DNA of 64,000 nucleotides from Chloroflexota bacterium (GCA_021323855.1 JAJPKE010000045.1:558001-622000); one strand, 5' to 3'. Numbered from the stretch's first letter, positions 29,516 through 39,675 are shown. Made by a program: numbers and translations. The notes: generated from the letters alone by a model not told the origin.

Positions 29516-29624
29516 CCCGGCTTTGAAAAGCCGGGGCACGGACGGATGACTGAAGTCTATGGGGAGTGGCGCGGCCTTTTCCGGGCTTCAGCCCATTCAT
29601 TGCGTGCGCTGGCAGTTTACTGCC
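29516..29624. repeat. Cluster of four mini-palindromes with 2-nt centres
   Basis: CCCGGCTTT-ga-AAAGCCGGG (29516-29535), GACT-ga-AGTC (29548-29557), GGGCT-tc-AGCCC (29583-29594), GGCAGT-tt-ACTGCC (29611-29624). Confidence 0.7.
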
Positions 29625-29643
29625 GCGACAGCCACCAAGCCAC

Positions 29644-30888
29644 TTAGCCCCGGTTGTAGATGCCGATGATATCGTGGGTAGCGCGCAGGGAGACGACATC
29701 GAACCGCGCGTTATCTGTCATGCTCTGGAAGCTCGTGACGAACGCTGGACTGCCCTCAACCTCAATTTCACGCAGGGGTAGTGCGCGTATGCGGGGATGC
29801 TGGCGCCAGAATGGCTGCATCTCTGGTGTATCGAGCGCCAGATGCCAGAGCGATGCGCCATCCTCTTCTTCCTGGCAGGCGGGACAATAGATGAGAATGC
29901 CGTGGTATTCTGGAAGCGAGGTGGCAAATTCCGGCGGCAGCGCCGTCAGCACCAGGCAGGGAGCGCCACAACGCGAGCAGGACGAACTGCCCGTGCGCAA
30001 CGCCTGACGATAGCGACTATGGTGTGACAGCAATTGGCGTGTCAGGATGGGCTTGGGACTCTTGAGGCCGCTGACTTCGGGCAGAAAGCCGTGGGCGCTG
30101 ATTGGCTGGTGAATCTCATTGCTCACCACCTGGCCCCCAAAGGCGAGGCAGGAGCCAGGGCAACGGAACGCCAGCCTGCTGGAATCCTGACGCATGTGCA
30201 ACCGGTGCGCTGCGCAGAATGGGCACCAGATACGTGTCTCCTGCCAGTCGTCGTGTTCTGCCCGCAGCAGGAGACCGAACGCCGCCGCTTCGTCGCGCAG
30301 ATTAGTCGTCATGATCGTGCGGAGCGTCAATTTGCCGCGATGCAGCCGTTGCGCAACGACATCTTCGCTTATCCGCAGCCGCGCCGCGATCTCCGCCTGC
30401 GGCAACTCACGGATGTAGCGCTCGATCAGCACCGTGCGCGTCACCGGCGGCAAGAGCGCCAGCGCGCGGTCCAGCAGCGCCGCCAGTTCATCGCGCTCCA
30501 ACTCTATCTCGACCTCTGTGCCATCAGCAGCAAGATCATCGAGCGGGTTTGCCTCATCTTCTGCATCATCGGCGGCAACTAGCGTCGCTAGCCGCGCCGC
30601 CTCATGGCCGCGCTGGCGTCCCCAGCGCAGGCAGACATTGCGCGCGATGCCAGTGAGCCACTTCGCGCGGGCCGCTTCCTCCGCTGGCCCGGCCAGCTTC
30701 GTCAGATGGCGCCATGCTTCCAGCAGCGTCTCCTGCGCCAGATCTTCAGCCGCCTCACGGTCGCCCGTCAGATAGGCGCAGAAGCGCACCAGCCGTGTTC
30801 GTTCGTGGGCAAGCGCGGCTACGAGTTCGTCGGTCCGTCTATCGGTTGTCGTTTGTATGGATAGTTGTGCTGTTGCCAACGCGATCAC
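29644..30888 (-). CDS. ECF-type RNA polymerase sigma factor with Cys-rich C-terminal extension
   Basis: Sigma2 LTGDREAAEDLAQETLLEAWRH; sigma4 LLPPVTRTVLIERYIRELPQAEIAARLRISEDVVAQRLHRGK; C-term CPFC, CPGSC, CSRCGAPC, CPAC. Confidence 0.88.
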   Translation of the reverse strand: MIALATAQLSIQTTTDRRTDELVAALAHERTRLVRFCAYLTGDREAAEDLAQETLLEAWRHLTKLAGPAEEAARAKWLTGIARNVCLRWGRQRGHEAARLATLVAADDAEDEANPLDDLAADGTEVEIELERDELAALLDRALALLPPVTRTVLIERYIRELPQAEIAARLRISEDVVAQRLHRGKLTLRTIMTTNLRDEAAAFGLLLRAEHDDWQETRIWCPFCAAHRLHMRQDSSRLAFRCPGSCLAFGGQVVSNEIHQPISAHGFLPEVSGLKSPKPILTRQLLSHHSRYRQALRTGSSSCSRCGAPCLVLTALPPEFATSLPEYHGILIYCPACQEEEDGASLWHLALDTPEMQPFWRQHPRIRALPLREIEVEGSPAFVTSFQSMTDNARFDVVSLRATHDIIGIYNRG

Positions 30889-31005
30889 CTCATCTCAGCG
30901 TAGCAATGATATCATCGTCAAAATCATCGCCACTCAGTGAATTATCGCAGGTACCGCACATTTCCTGACACATTTTTTCGCCAATTTTCCGCAAGAGCCG
31001 AAAAT

Positions 31006-31058
31006 AGACCTCACCTTCAATCTCCCTTGCGCGAAGAGAGGGGTTGGGGGTGAGGTCT
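31006..31058 (-). repeat. Dispersed C/G-rich palindromic element, copy 3 (inverted), bounded by a perfect 10-bp inverted repeat
   Basis: AGACCTCACC...GGTGAGGTCT; minus strand reads cctcacccccaacccctctcttcgcgcaagggaga. Confidence 0.5.
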
Positions 31059-31124
31059 CCCCAGCGGTATACTCACATTAATGAAACTACGCGGCGACGG
31101 CAGCCGTTTGTATGCCCGGTGTAC

Positions 31125-31197
31125 CAGTGTACTGATGTACCGGCGCACCTCATCTGCGGACTTCAGTCAGTTCCAGGCGCGCGCCGCCAGTTCACTG
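31125..31197. repeat. Second cluster of mini-palindromes with 2-nt centres
   Basis: CAGT-gt-ACTG (31125-31134), GACT-tc-AGTC (31159-31168), CAGT-tc-ACTG (31188-31197). Confidence 0.5.
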
Positions 31198-31233
31198 CCG
31201 CGATGAGCAACGACAACGAGAGGATGGCAGCGT

Positions 31234-32379
31234 ATGCGAGAAGTGGTGATCGTCGAGGCCGTGCGCACGCCCATAGGCCGGCGCAACGGCGCGCTCAAAG
31301 ACACGCATCCGGTGGTGCTTGGCGCGATGGCGCTGCGCGAGCTGGTGAAACGCGCAGGCATTGAGCCAGCAATCGTTGAGGATGTCGTGATGGGCTGCGT
31401 CAGCCAGGTGGGCGAGCAGGGCGTCAACATTGCGCGCAACGCCGTCTTGCAGGCTGGTTTCCCCATCGAGGTGCCGGCGACGACGGTGGACCGCCAGTGC
31501 GGTTCCGGCCAGCAGGGGTTGCACTTCGCTGCCAATCTCATCCAGGCTGGTGTCTGCGATGTCACGATTGCTGGTGGCGTGGAGAGCATGACACGCCTGC
31601 CTATCGGCTCCAACATTGCCACCGGCGGCCATCCCTTTCCGCCGTCGCTGCTGGAAGAATACCCAATGGTGCATCAGGGCATCTCCGCTGAGATGATTGC
31701 CGAGCAGTGGGGCATCTCCCGCGAAGAACTGGACGCCTTTGGGCTGCGCAGCCACCAACTTGCCGCCGCTGCCCAGGATGACGGCGCGTTCGACCGCGAA
31801 ATCGCGCCACTGGCGCTGGCAGATGGCACTATCTTTGCTCGTGATGAGGGCGTGCGTCGCGATACGACGCTGGAGAAGCTGGCGGGATTGCAGCCCGCCT
31901 TCAAGCCGGATGGACGCATCACCGCTGGCAGCAGCAGCCAGGTCAGCGACGGCGCGGCGGCGCTGCTGCTGACGACGCCGGAGAAAGCGGCGGAACTTGG
32001 ACTGCGGCCACGCGCCCGTATCGTCGCACAGAAAGTCGTCGGCGTGGACCCGGTGCTGATGCTGACTGGCCCCATCCCTTCCACCCGCGCGGTGCTGGCG
32101 AAGGCTGGTCTCGCACTCGATCAGATTGATCTCTTTGAGGTCAACGAAGCCTTTGCCTCGGTGGTGCTGGCGTGGGAGCGCGAACTGCATCCTGATATGG
32201 CGAAAGTCAATGTCAACGGCGGCGCCATCGCACTTGGCCATCCGCTCGGCTGCTCTGGCGCGCGGCTGATGGTGACGCTGCTGCATGCGCTGGAAGCGCG
32301 CGGTAGGCGCTACGGCTTGCAGACGATGTGCTGCGGCGGCGGGCTGGGCACGGCGACCATTATCGAGCGACTGGATTAG
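31234..32379 (+). CDS. Acetyl-CoA acetyltransferase (thiolase)
   Basis: [18 protein letters not shown] active-site Cys, [43 protein letters not shown]. Confidence 0.95.
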   Translation: MREVVIVEAVRTPIGRRNGALKDTHPVVLGAMALRELVKRAGIEPAIVEDVVMGCVSQVGEQGVNIARNAVLQAGFPIEVPATTVDRQCGSGQQGLHFAANLIQAGVCDVTIAGGVESMTRLPIGSNIATGGHPFPPSLLEEYPMVHQGISAEMIAEQWGISREELDAFGLRSHQLAAAAQDDGAFDREIAPLALADGTIFARDEGVRRDTTLEKLAGLQPAFKPDGRITAGSSSQVSDGAAALLLTTPEKAAELGLRPRARIVAQKVVGVDPVLMLTGPIPSTRAVLAKAGLALDQIDLFEVNEAFASVVLAWERELHPDMAKVNVNGGAIALGHPLGCSGARLMVTLLHALEARGRRYGLQTMCCGGGLGTATIIERLD

Positions 32380-32710
32380 TCGCGTCGTTTGCTCGCTCGA
32401 CTTCCATCATCTCTACACAACAAACGGGGTCGCATCCTGCTCGTTCCGGGCGCTGCGGCCCCGGCCACTTCATCGTCACGATATCCCAATAAGTCATTCA
32501 CCTGCTAGCAAGTTGACATATCCTCGCATATTCGCCAGTACAGACGGTTCTTGGGGCGGCAAGGGAAGCATGCTATACTATCCGCATTCGCCCAATCCAA
32601 TCAGTCACAAAGCGCCACGCGCGCCAAAACAGAGGCGTATTGTAGACAAGATATTGCTCTGTTGTTATCATCGGCGCGTTCACTCGTCCTATTTAGATAG
32701 GATCAGACTG

Positions 32711-32854
32711 GCATACTCCATTGTGTCCCATAATCCAGGCGGCACGGAGTATGCTAACGGGATCGTGCTACATCATACTGGGTTGATTGTCCAATCGGGG
32801 ATACCCGATGAGGCAATAGCAGGTGGGAACTCGTAAAGGCATGCCAACCTTTAC
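32711..32854. other. Intergenic region with three consecutive hairpins; candidate structured RNA, strand unknown
   Basis: GCATACTCC(32711)...GGAGTATGC(32754); ATCGGG-GATA-CCCGAT (32794-32809); GTAAAGG-catgccaa-CCTTTAC (32833-32854). Confidence 0.35.
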
Positions 32855-32990
32855 TGGGGCAGGTGAGAGGAGGGTCCAGTAGCACAGTAGAACCACGGAT
32901 GTAGTTTCTTCATTCCTCAATGGCTGATTGTTCGCATGTAGCTTCTACCAGGGCGCTCTCCTCATGTGAGCGTTCGCTAGGGAGACCACA

Positions 32991-34124
32991 GTGTCAAAGA
33001 AGACCATTCTCAAGATCGCCTTTTCCGCGATTGGCCTGGTGGCCGTCGCAGCAGTGGTGTTCGCCTTCTTCCCGCGCTCAGGCGCAAGCGCTGCACCCGC
33101 CACGTTCAAGCCGAAGTTCGCCATGACGACAGACTATCCGCTTGATGCGGGAGTCAGCCCAACCACGGCTGGCGTTGCTACCATCCCGTTCTGGAAGTCA
33201 TCCTTCACCAGTGGCGGCGTAACGTATCCGTTCCAGATGGTGGGCACCGACCCGCGCGCTGGCTCGGCCACGACGGTCGTTCCGGTGAATCTGGTGCCGA
33301 TCAAGTTCGTCTTCTCCAACGGCGCCGTCCTCGACGGCACCAGCAAGGTTCGCCGCACAGAAGATTCGCCGATCTTCCATCCGTATCAGTTCACTGACAA
33401 CGGCACGAATGTCGGCTACACCCAGTATAACGACGCCATTCAGCGCGCCGAGTTCTGGAACTATGTCTCGACCGTCAGCCCGAACTACCATGTCAAACTG
33501 GGTCAGCCGACCGTCTGGCCGACGATCACGATCAACGTCCCGCACAACTGGGGCGAAGAAGTCGTCACCACGACCAATGTGCGCCTGGGCCTGATTGATG
33601 CCGGTTGGTTCGGCAAGCAGTTGAATGCGCTGATTGATCAGTATCACTACGATCCGACGCAGTTCCTGCTCTTCGGCACGTACAATATCGTGCTGTACAT
33701 TGGCTACCAGAACTACAACAACTGCTGTATCATCGGCTACCACACGGCCCGCCATGTCAAGACCAGCACTGGCGGCAAGGGCATCCTGACCTATGCCTTC
33801 GCCTCCTATGTGGATCCGGGCATCTTCACGGCCTCCGGCATTCAGGACATTCACCCGCTGAGCCATGAGATGGCTGAGTGGATGAACGACCCGTTCGTTG
33901 ACAATCCTGCGCCGAACTGGTATTCACCAATTGCGCCGCAGTACGGCTGCTCGAACATCCTCGAAGTCGGTGACCCGCTGGTTGGTGTAGCCATCAACGT
34001 TGGGGTCTGGCATCCGCAGGATGAGGCGTTCTTCTCCTGGTTCGCGCGCCAGTCGCCTTCACTTGGCGTCAATGGCCAGTACACCTACCTCGGCACGTTC
34101 AGCACCTACTCGCCAAGCTGCTAG
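32991..34124 (+). CDS. Hypothetical secreted protein
   Basis: GTG start; signal peptide MSKKTILKIAFSAIGLVAVAAVVFAFFPRSGASAA; LSHEMAEWMNDPF motif; terminator follows. Confidence 0.8.
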   Translation: MSKKTILKIAFSAIGLVAVAAVVFAFFPRSGASAAPATFKPKFAMTTDYPLDAGVSPTTAGVATIPFWKSSFTSGGVTYPFQMVGTDPRAGSATTVVPVNLVPIKFVFSNGAVLDGTSKVRRTEDSPIFHPYQFTDNGTNVGYTQYNDAIQRAEFWNYVSTVSPNYHVKLGQPTVWPTITINVPHNWGEEVVTTTNVRLGLIDAGWFGKQLNALIDQYHYDPTQFLLFGTYNIVLYIGYQNYNNCCIIGYHTARHVKTSTGGKGILTYAFASYVDPGIFTASGIQDIHPLSHEMAEWMNDPFVDNPAPNWYSPIAPQYGCSNILEVGDPLVGVAINVGVWHPQDEAFFSWFARQSPSLGVNGQYTYLGTFSTYSPSC

Positions 34125-34160
34125 CTCCATCCTGGCGCTAGTACATTAGCAAGGCAAAGC

Positions 34161-34200
34161 GATTCCCTCCTCCGGTCTCCGGCAGGAGGGAATCTTTTTT
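34161..34200 (+). terminator. Rho-independent terminator
   Basis: GATTCCCTCCT-ccggtctccggc-AGGAGGGAATC-TTTTTT. Confidence 0.95.
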
Positions 34201-34241
34201 CTGTCATGGGGATGTCTCTAGAGAAGGGCTTGTCATGGCAA

Positions 34242-34688
34242 CTAATTGGAAGCCTCTAGCCGCGCCTTCAGCCTGCGCAGCGCCTCCGCCGACTCCGCTG
34301 TAATGCGCCGCCGTACCACCAGCAGATCGAGCAGCGCCAGCAACGGATTTGGCACGGCATAGACGAACTCGCGCATGAAGCGCGTGCCAGCGTCTTCCGG
34401 CATCAGCGTGTAGGTGATCGTCCCGCCGCCACCACCAGCGATATTCCCGCGTATCACCCAGCGGTTGGGAGCCTCGCGTTCGGCAACGGTCCAGACGACG
34501 GTGCCTTCACGTCCGGCCACGCGAAAATGTTCGGTGCATTGCTCACCCACATCGAGCGAGTGATCGGTTGCGCCCGTCACACTCAGCGAGGATGGATGCC
34601 ACTCCGGCCAGTGTCCTGGTGTCGTTACGAAGTCGAACACCACCGCTGGCGGTCGTCGAATCGTGGCGACGGTCACGATGCGTGTCAT
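34242..34688 (-). CDS. SRPBCC (polyketide cyclase/START-like) family protein
   Basis: VATIRRPPAVVFDFVTTPGHWPEWHPSSLSV; IRGNIAGGGGGTITYTL. Confidence 0.85.
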   Translation of the reverse strand: MTRIVTVATIRRPPAVVFDFVTTPGHWPEWHPSSLSVTGATDHSLDVGEQCTEHFRVAGREGTVVWTVAEREAPNRWVIRGNIAGGGGGTITYTLMPEDAGTRFMREFVYAVPNPLLALLDLLVVRRRITAESAEALRRLKARLEASN

Positions 34689-35094
34689 GGTTACTCACTC
34701 CTGATTCATAGGACAATGACCATCGCAAGCGAACCTGCGACCAGTCTAACACAAGCGGGCGAGAACAGAGAGGCAGTGGCGGGCAGCAAACGCGCGCTTG
34801 AATACTTCCACGTTGCAACGTCTACCATTCCTCTATCCCAGCGCGCACAACCCCTCTATCCTCTATGGCGTACAATAGATGTAGAGATAAGGGATTGCCC
34901 TGTTGGGAGCATCGCGCCACTCGCGTTACCTCAGCAATACCGGCACTACTGGCATTGTCTGTGCTGGCGTGAATTGTGCTATGCTCTGCGCACATACTGA
35001 ATTTCATTGGTGGCACTTTGTTTTCGAGTTCTGTGCGCCGCGACATCCGCTTTCCCGCGCGCTTCTGCAAACTTGTGCCTGATGGAGGCCATGC

Positions 35095-37245
35095 GTGATA
35101 CAACCACCCGATCAACGAAATGATGATCCGGGCATGCCGCGTCCGGGTCCTGGTCCGTTTCCACCGAACCAGCAAAATCAACAAAATAATTTTCCAAATC
35201 AGCAGGGGCAGCAGCCACGTCCGAGTTTCTGGCGGCGCTATCTGATTTGGATCGTCCTGCTGCTGGTGATTCCCTGGGGAATCTTCCTATTTTACCAGGC
35301 GAACAATTCTTCAGCAGGCGCCGAGCCAGTGAGCTACAGCCTGTTCATGCAACAGGTGACCGATCATAACGTCAAAGATGTAACGTTGACCGATAACTCG
35401 GTTGTTGGCGACTTCAAGAATCCCGTGCATTCTGATAATACCAATCAGACTGGGACGAAGTTCACAACTACGATTCCTAATCTTACCAGCGAGCAGACGA
35501 TGAAGACGCTGGGTGATCCACAGTACGGTGTAAAGGTCAACGCCAACAGCGACAATAACAACAATCTCTGGTTGACGTTGCTGCTCCAGTGGGGACCCTT
35601 CGTACTACTGGGCATCATCATCTACTTCTTCATCCGGCGCTCCAGCCAGGCGCAGAACGGCATCTTCAGTTTCGGCCAGAGCCGCGCCCGGATGTATATG
35701 GGCGGCAAGACGAAGACGACCTTCGCTGATGTCGCCGGCGTGGATGAGGCAAAAGTAGACCTCGAAGAAGTGGTGGACTTCCTCAAGAATCCCGACCGCT
35801 ACATGCGGCTCGGCGGCAAGCTGCCAAAAGGCGTGTTGCTGGTTGGCCCTCCGGGAACTGGTAAGACGTTGCTGGCGAAGGCCGTCGCCGGTGAGGCTGA
35901 TGTGCCGTTCTTCTCGATGTCCGGCTCCGAATTCGTGGAGATGCTGGTCGGCGTTGGCGCCAGCCGCGTGCGCGACCTCTTCGAGCGCGCCAAGAAGGCT
36001 GCCCCCTGTATCGTCTTCATTGACGAGCTGGATGCCGTTGGTCGCCAGCGCGGCGCGGGCCTCGGCGGCGGCAACGATGAGCGCGAGCAAACGCTGAACC
36101 AGATCCTGGTGGAGATGGACGGCTTCGATGGCCGCCAGGCCGTCATCGTGATGGCCGCCACCAACCGCCCGGATGTCCTCGATCCGGCGCTGATGCGTCC
36201 TGGCCGCTTCGACCGTCAGGTCGTGGTAGATCGCCCGGACCGCCCTGGACGCGAAGCCATTCTGATGGTGCATACGCGCGGCATGCCACTGGCGCAGGAC
36301 GTTGATCTGCGCATCCTGGCGCGCGGCACACCCGGTATGGTCGGCGCGGACCTCGCCAACATCTGTAACGAGGCGGCGCTGCTGGCGGCGCGGCGCAACA
36401 AGCAACTGATCGGCATGCAGGAGTTCGAGGACGCGATTGACCGCATCATGATGGGCGCGCAACGTCCGCTGCTGCTTTCGCCAGAAGAACGCAACATCAT
36501 CGCCTACCACGAAGGCGGCCATGCGCTCGTCGCGCTGCTGACGCCGGGGAGCGATGCCGTGCGCAAGGTGACGATTGTGCCACGCGGGCAGGCGCTGGGT
36601 GTGACACAGTTCATGCCGCTGGATGATCGCCACAACTATCCGCGCGGCTATCTGCTGAACCGCATCGCCGTCGGCCTGGGCGGGCGCGTTGCCGAACAGG
36701 TGGCCATCGGTGAGATTACCACTGGCGCCGAGAACGACCTCCAGCAGGTCACGAATCTGGCGCGCGAGATGGTGACGCGCTGGGGCATGAGCGGCAAGAT
36801 CGGCACCGTCTTCTTCGGGCACGAGCGTGACGTGTTCCTGGGCCGCGAGATGAGCCTGGGCCAGCAGCGCGACTACTCCGAGACGACGGCCACCGCCATT
36901 GACGCCGAGGTGCGCCGCATCATATCCGAACGCTACAGCTATGTGGAGATGGTGTTGACACGCTATCGCCCGCTGCTCGACGAAATCGCCCGGCGCTTGC
37001 TGGAGAAAGAGGTCGTTGAAGAGGCAGAACTGCGTGAGATCGTCGCAGGTGTGCCGGCTTCGGAGATCATGCAGCTCGCCTCCACCGTCGGCGATATGGG
37101 CGTGCCAAGCGGCTACGGTTCGCTGCCTACGCCCACCAGCGCCGATGTCAGTGGCAACGGCTCGTCCAAGAACGCCTCTAACACAGGCTCCGGGTCGGTT
37201 GCTTTGGCTTCCAACGACCCCACATCATCAGGTGAGGTAAACTGA
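35095..37245 (+). CDS. ftsH: ATP-dependent zinc metalloprotease FtsH
   Basis: Walker [66 protein letters not shown] zinc site; GTG start. Confidence 0.96.
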   Translation: MIQPPDQRNDDPGMPRPGPGPFPPNQQNQQNNFPNQQGQQPRPSFWRRYLIWIVLLLVIPWGIFLFYQANNSSAGAEPVSYSLFMQQVTDHNVKDVTLTDNSVVGDFKNPVHSDNTNQTGTKFTTTIPNLTSEQTMKTLGDPQYGVKVNANSDNNNNLWLTLLLQWGPFVLLGIIIYFFIRRSSQAQNGIFSFGQSRARMYMGGKTKTTFADVAGVDEAKVDLEEVVDFLKNPDRYMRLGGKLPKGVLLVGPPGTGKTLLAKAVAGEADVPFFSMSGSEFVEMLVGVGASRVRDLFERAKKAAPCIVFIDELDAVGRQRGAGLGGGNDEREQTLNQILVEMDGFDGRQAVIVMAATNRPDVLDPALMRPGRFDRQVVVDRPDRPGREAILMVHTRGMPLAQDVDLRILARGTPGMVGADLANICNEAALLAARRNKQLIGMQEFEDAIDRIMMGAQRPLLLSPEERNIIAYHEGGHALVALLTPGSDAVRKVTIVPRGQALGVTQFMPLDDRHNYPRGYLLNRIAVGLGGRVAEQVAIGEITTGAENDLQQVTNLAREMVTRWGMSGKIGTVFFGHERDVFLGREMSLGQQRDYSETTATAIDAEVRRIISERYSYVEMVLTRYRPLLDEIARRLLEKEVVEEAELREIVAGVPASEIMQLASTVGDMGVPSGYGSLPTPTSADVSGNGSSKNASNTGSGSVALASNDPTSSGEVN

Positions 37246-37268
37246 GCGAACAACTTATAGCGTCGTTA

Positions 37269-37311
37269 AAGCGCCCTGCCACGCATCAAGAGTGGCAGGG
37301 CGCTTCTTTTT
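37269..37311 (+). terminator. Rho-independent terminator of ftsH
   Basis: AAGCGCCCTGCCAC-gcatcaaga-GTGGCAGGGCGCTT-CTTTTT. Confidence 0.93.
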
Positions 37312-37371
37312 CGCCGTAGAGCTTGTTGAGCTAGCGGGACGAAGTGGAAGCGATGAAAGCCTCACCAAGCC

Positions 37372-39384
37372 TCACGACGTTGGCGGTTTCATCGGCCCAG
37401 GCGAGACATGCGGCATCACCGGCTGCGGCATGTCTGCGCTTCGGGGTGCTTTCGGCGTCGTTGGTCTAACGCTCACCCGGTCGCTGGGTCCACGGAAGAC
37501 AAAGGGTGACGGGACGGGGAAGATGTTGTGAACGAGCGCCACCACAATCGCGACGACGAGCAGCGCAATAATCACCGTGAGAAGCCCATCGGAGATATGC
37601 CCCACCTGATTGATGGCGCGATACAGATAGGCTACCACCGTCTCGAAGGGATTGGACCCCACCTGTGCCTTCGCCAGTTGCCGCCCAATCTGCGCAAAGA
37701 TAGCCGTCAGAAAGGTGATATTGCTGAGTAGCAGACCGATATCATTGAGGATGGCGTGCCCTAACCGCGCGTTGGGTAAGCCATAGTACAGTGTTGCCAG
37801 CCCAGCGGCGGCGCCCGCAATCAACGCCAGCGAGGAGCGCCACGCGACACGCCAGCGCCGGAGCAACACATCATCAGCCGTCGCCAGATGTGCCTCCACC
37901 AGCGTCTCTAGCTCCGGCGTCCCGCGCACCAGTTCGCTGGCAATCGGCCCAATCACCTGCTCGCTATTCTCCCAATAGCTCACATGGTCGGTGAAGAGGC
38001 TGTCGTGGTTGACCACGCGCACATTCTCCACCCGTTTGAGCGTTTCGCGAATGGCGGCGTCCGGATTCGGCTGATCGGGATCGTTCCAATCGCGCGCCGG
38101 TGGCAGTGCGCTGGTATCGAGGTCTCCGGCAGCAACGGGATCGTAGCGCGCCCAGAAGTGAATCCAGCGCACATTGCCCGGCAGCACGCCGCGCAGCCGG
38201 TGCGCGTCGGTGCGCGAAAGCGGCCAGATGCGGCGCAACGCCTGCGAGAGACAGATGAACGTCACCTCTTTGCCTGGATTATTCTCCGCCAGCGCCGTCG
38301 TCAACCCTTCATAGGCGACAACGGCGCCCATTGAATGTGCAATCACGACGATGCGCTGGCAGCGGTCATCTTGCAGGAATGGTTGCAGTTGGCGCTGGAA
38401 CCGTTGCCGGATGCTGGCAGAGTTGGTGTAGTCAAGCAGATAGACCTGCATCGCCGCGATCCAGTGCAGCGAAACGGTCTCGATCAGCGCCGCAATGCCG
38501 CGCAGCAGCGTCCGAAAGCCCGGCAATGGCGCCAGCACGCGCACGATACCTGCCACCCAGAGCAGCAGCATCACCAGCGGAATGCCCAGCAACCACTGGA
38601 ATGTTTTCCAGACATCCTGTACGAAATCATAGAGCGAGAGCAGCACCGCTAGCGGTGCGCGCACCACCCAGGGCAGCCGGTGTTCGCGCTGGCTGTTGGG
38701 CGCATGCCCAAACGACTGCGATGGGTCGTCTCCTGGCTTGGCTGCCGTCTTCCGGTGCCGGCGTGCATTCTGAACGGCGCGCGCTGGGATGGTGAGGCGC
38801 TGCCCAATCGGCAGGAGGATGCCATACGTTTCCTGGCGAAACTGGAGCCGCGCCCAGGCTAACGCCGAGCGCGTGGATGGCACGCCGAACGCCTGTGCCC
38901 ACCAGACCTCGCGCATCTCCAGATAGAGCGAATCAGGCGCTTCGCCATGTGGCCCGGCATGGCCGCAGAGTTCGACAGTGGCGTGCGAGGCAGGGACATC
39001 GGGATTATTCTCTTCCAGCAGATGCGTCTGCATCCAGATACGGTCAGGGCCGGATTCGCGCAACGCCAGGCCAGCGGTATGGTTGAACCAGTAACCCAGC
39101 GCGTTGAGCGCCTCCTGCAAGGTATCGTTTTTCTTCTCGCTGCCGATGCCATGAATGATGACGACGCCAGTGTACGGCTGATCGCGTCGCAGTGGCGGCT
39201 GCTCGTCGCCCTCGGTCGCCTCGCTGGTCTGGCTGCCTGCGCTGCCTGCGTGCGCCATCCGTGCCGTGCGGCTCACCAGTCGTTGCTGTTGCTCAGAGAA
39301 CTGCTGCGCCTGTGCCATCTGCGCCATCTGCTCCAAGTCCCGCGTCCGTATATTCTGCGTCGTTTCCCTATCTTGCTCGCTCAT
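37372..39384 (-). CDS. Membrane-associated alpha/beta hydrolase (lipase-like), hypothetical
   Basis: VVIIHGIGSEKKND, VVIAHSMGAVVAYEGL (GxSxG-type elbow), several C-terminal TM segments. ORF to 39603; start at MSEQDRE chosen. Confidence 0.72.
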   Translation of the reverse strand: MSEQDRETTQNIRTRDLEQMAQMAQAQQFSEQQQRLVSRTARMAHAGSAGSQTSEATEGDEQPPLRRDQPYTGVVIIHGIGSEKKNDTLQEALNALGYWFNHTAGLALRESGPDRIWMQTHLLEENNPDVPASHATVELCGHAGPHGEAPDSLYLEMREVWWAQAFGVPSTRSALAWARLQFRQETYGILLPIGQRLTIPARAVQNARRHRKTAAKPGDDPSQSFGHAPNSQREHRLPWVVRAPLAVLLSLYDFVQDVWKTFQWLLGIPLVMLLLWVAGIVRVLAPLPGFRTLLRGIAALIETVSLHWIAAMQVYLLDYTNSASIRQRFQRQLQPFLQDDRCQRIVVIAHSMGAVVAYEGLTTALAENNPGKEVTFICLSQALRRIWPLSRTDAHRLRGVLPGNVRWIHFWARYDPVAAGDLDTSALPPARDWNDPDQPNPDAAIRETLKRVENVRVVNHDSLFTDHVSYWENSEQVIGPIASELVRGTPELETLVEAHLATADDVLLRRWRVAWRSSLALIAGAAAGLATLYYGLPNARLGHAILNDIGLLLSNITFLTAIFAQIGRQLAKAQVGSNPFETVVAYLYRAINQVGHISDGLLTVIIALLVVAIVVALVHNIFPVPSPFVFRGPSDRVSVRPTTPKAPRSADMPQPVMPHVSPGPMKPPTS

Positions 39385-39624
39385 GCCTTCATCACCAACG
39401 CTTTCCTGTCTCATCCCATCAACACACACGCCTACGGCGAATCGGAAGCGACCGGCAAGACACAGCATACGTTCGCCATGAGCAGTATCGCAGCAAGAGA
39501 GGGACCGTTTCAAGAGGGCAGTATGACTATTTCGCTCAGGTGTGATGTACGAGACACTGGCTATGAGGAGGATATGCAGCGGAATGGTTAGTGTCTTGCC
39601 CAATTGGCCATAACATAAAGACGA

Positions 39625-39656
39625 CGAGAGCAGAAGTCCCTCATGTTCTGCTCTCG
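39625..39656 (-). terminator. Hairpin downstream of hicA
   Basis: CGAGAGCAGAA-gtccctcatg-TTCTGCTCTCG, perfect 11-bp stem; weak T-rich tail on minus strand. Confidence 0.5.
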
Positions 39657-39675
39657 CTGTATGTGTCGGATTTTC

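Noticed and set aside
32285-32836. 183-aa plus-strand ORF after thiolase
   Set aside because: First part is out-of-frame thiolase; remainder is Cys/His-rich without a motif and covers the hairpin region.
32711-32854. Match to known riboswitch, SRP RNA, RNase P RNA or group II intron domain V
   Set aside because: Consensus motifs I know for these classes were not present; left as unassigned structure only.
35605-36822. 405-aa minus-strand ORF
   Set aside because: Antisense shadow of ftsH.
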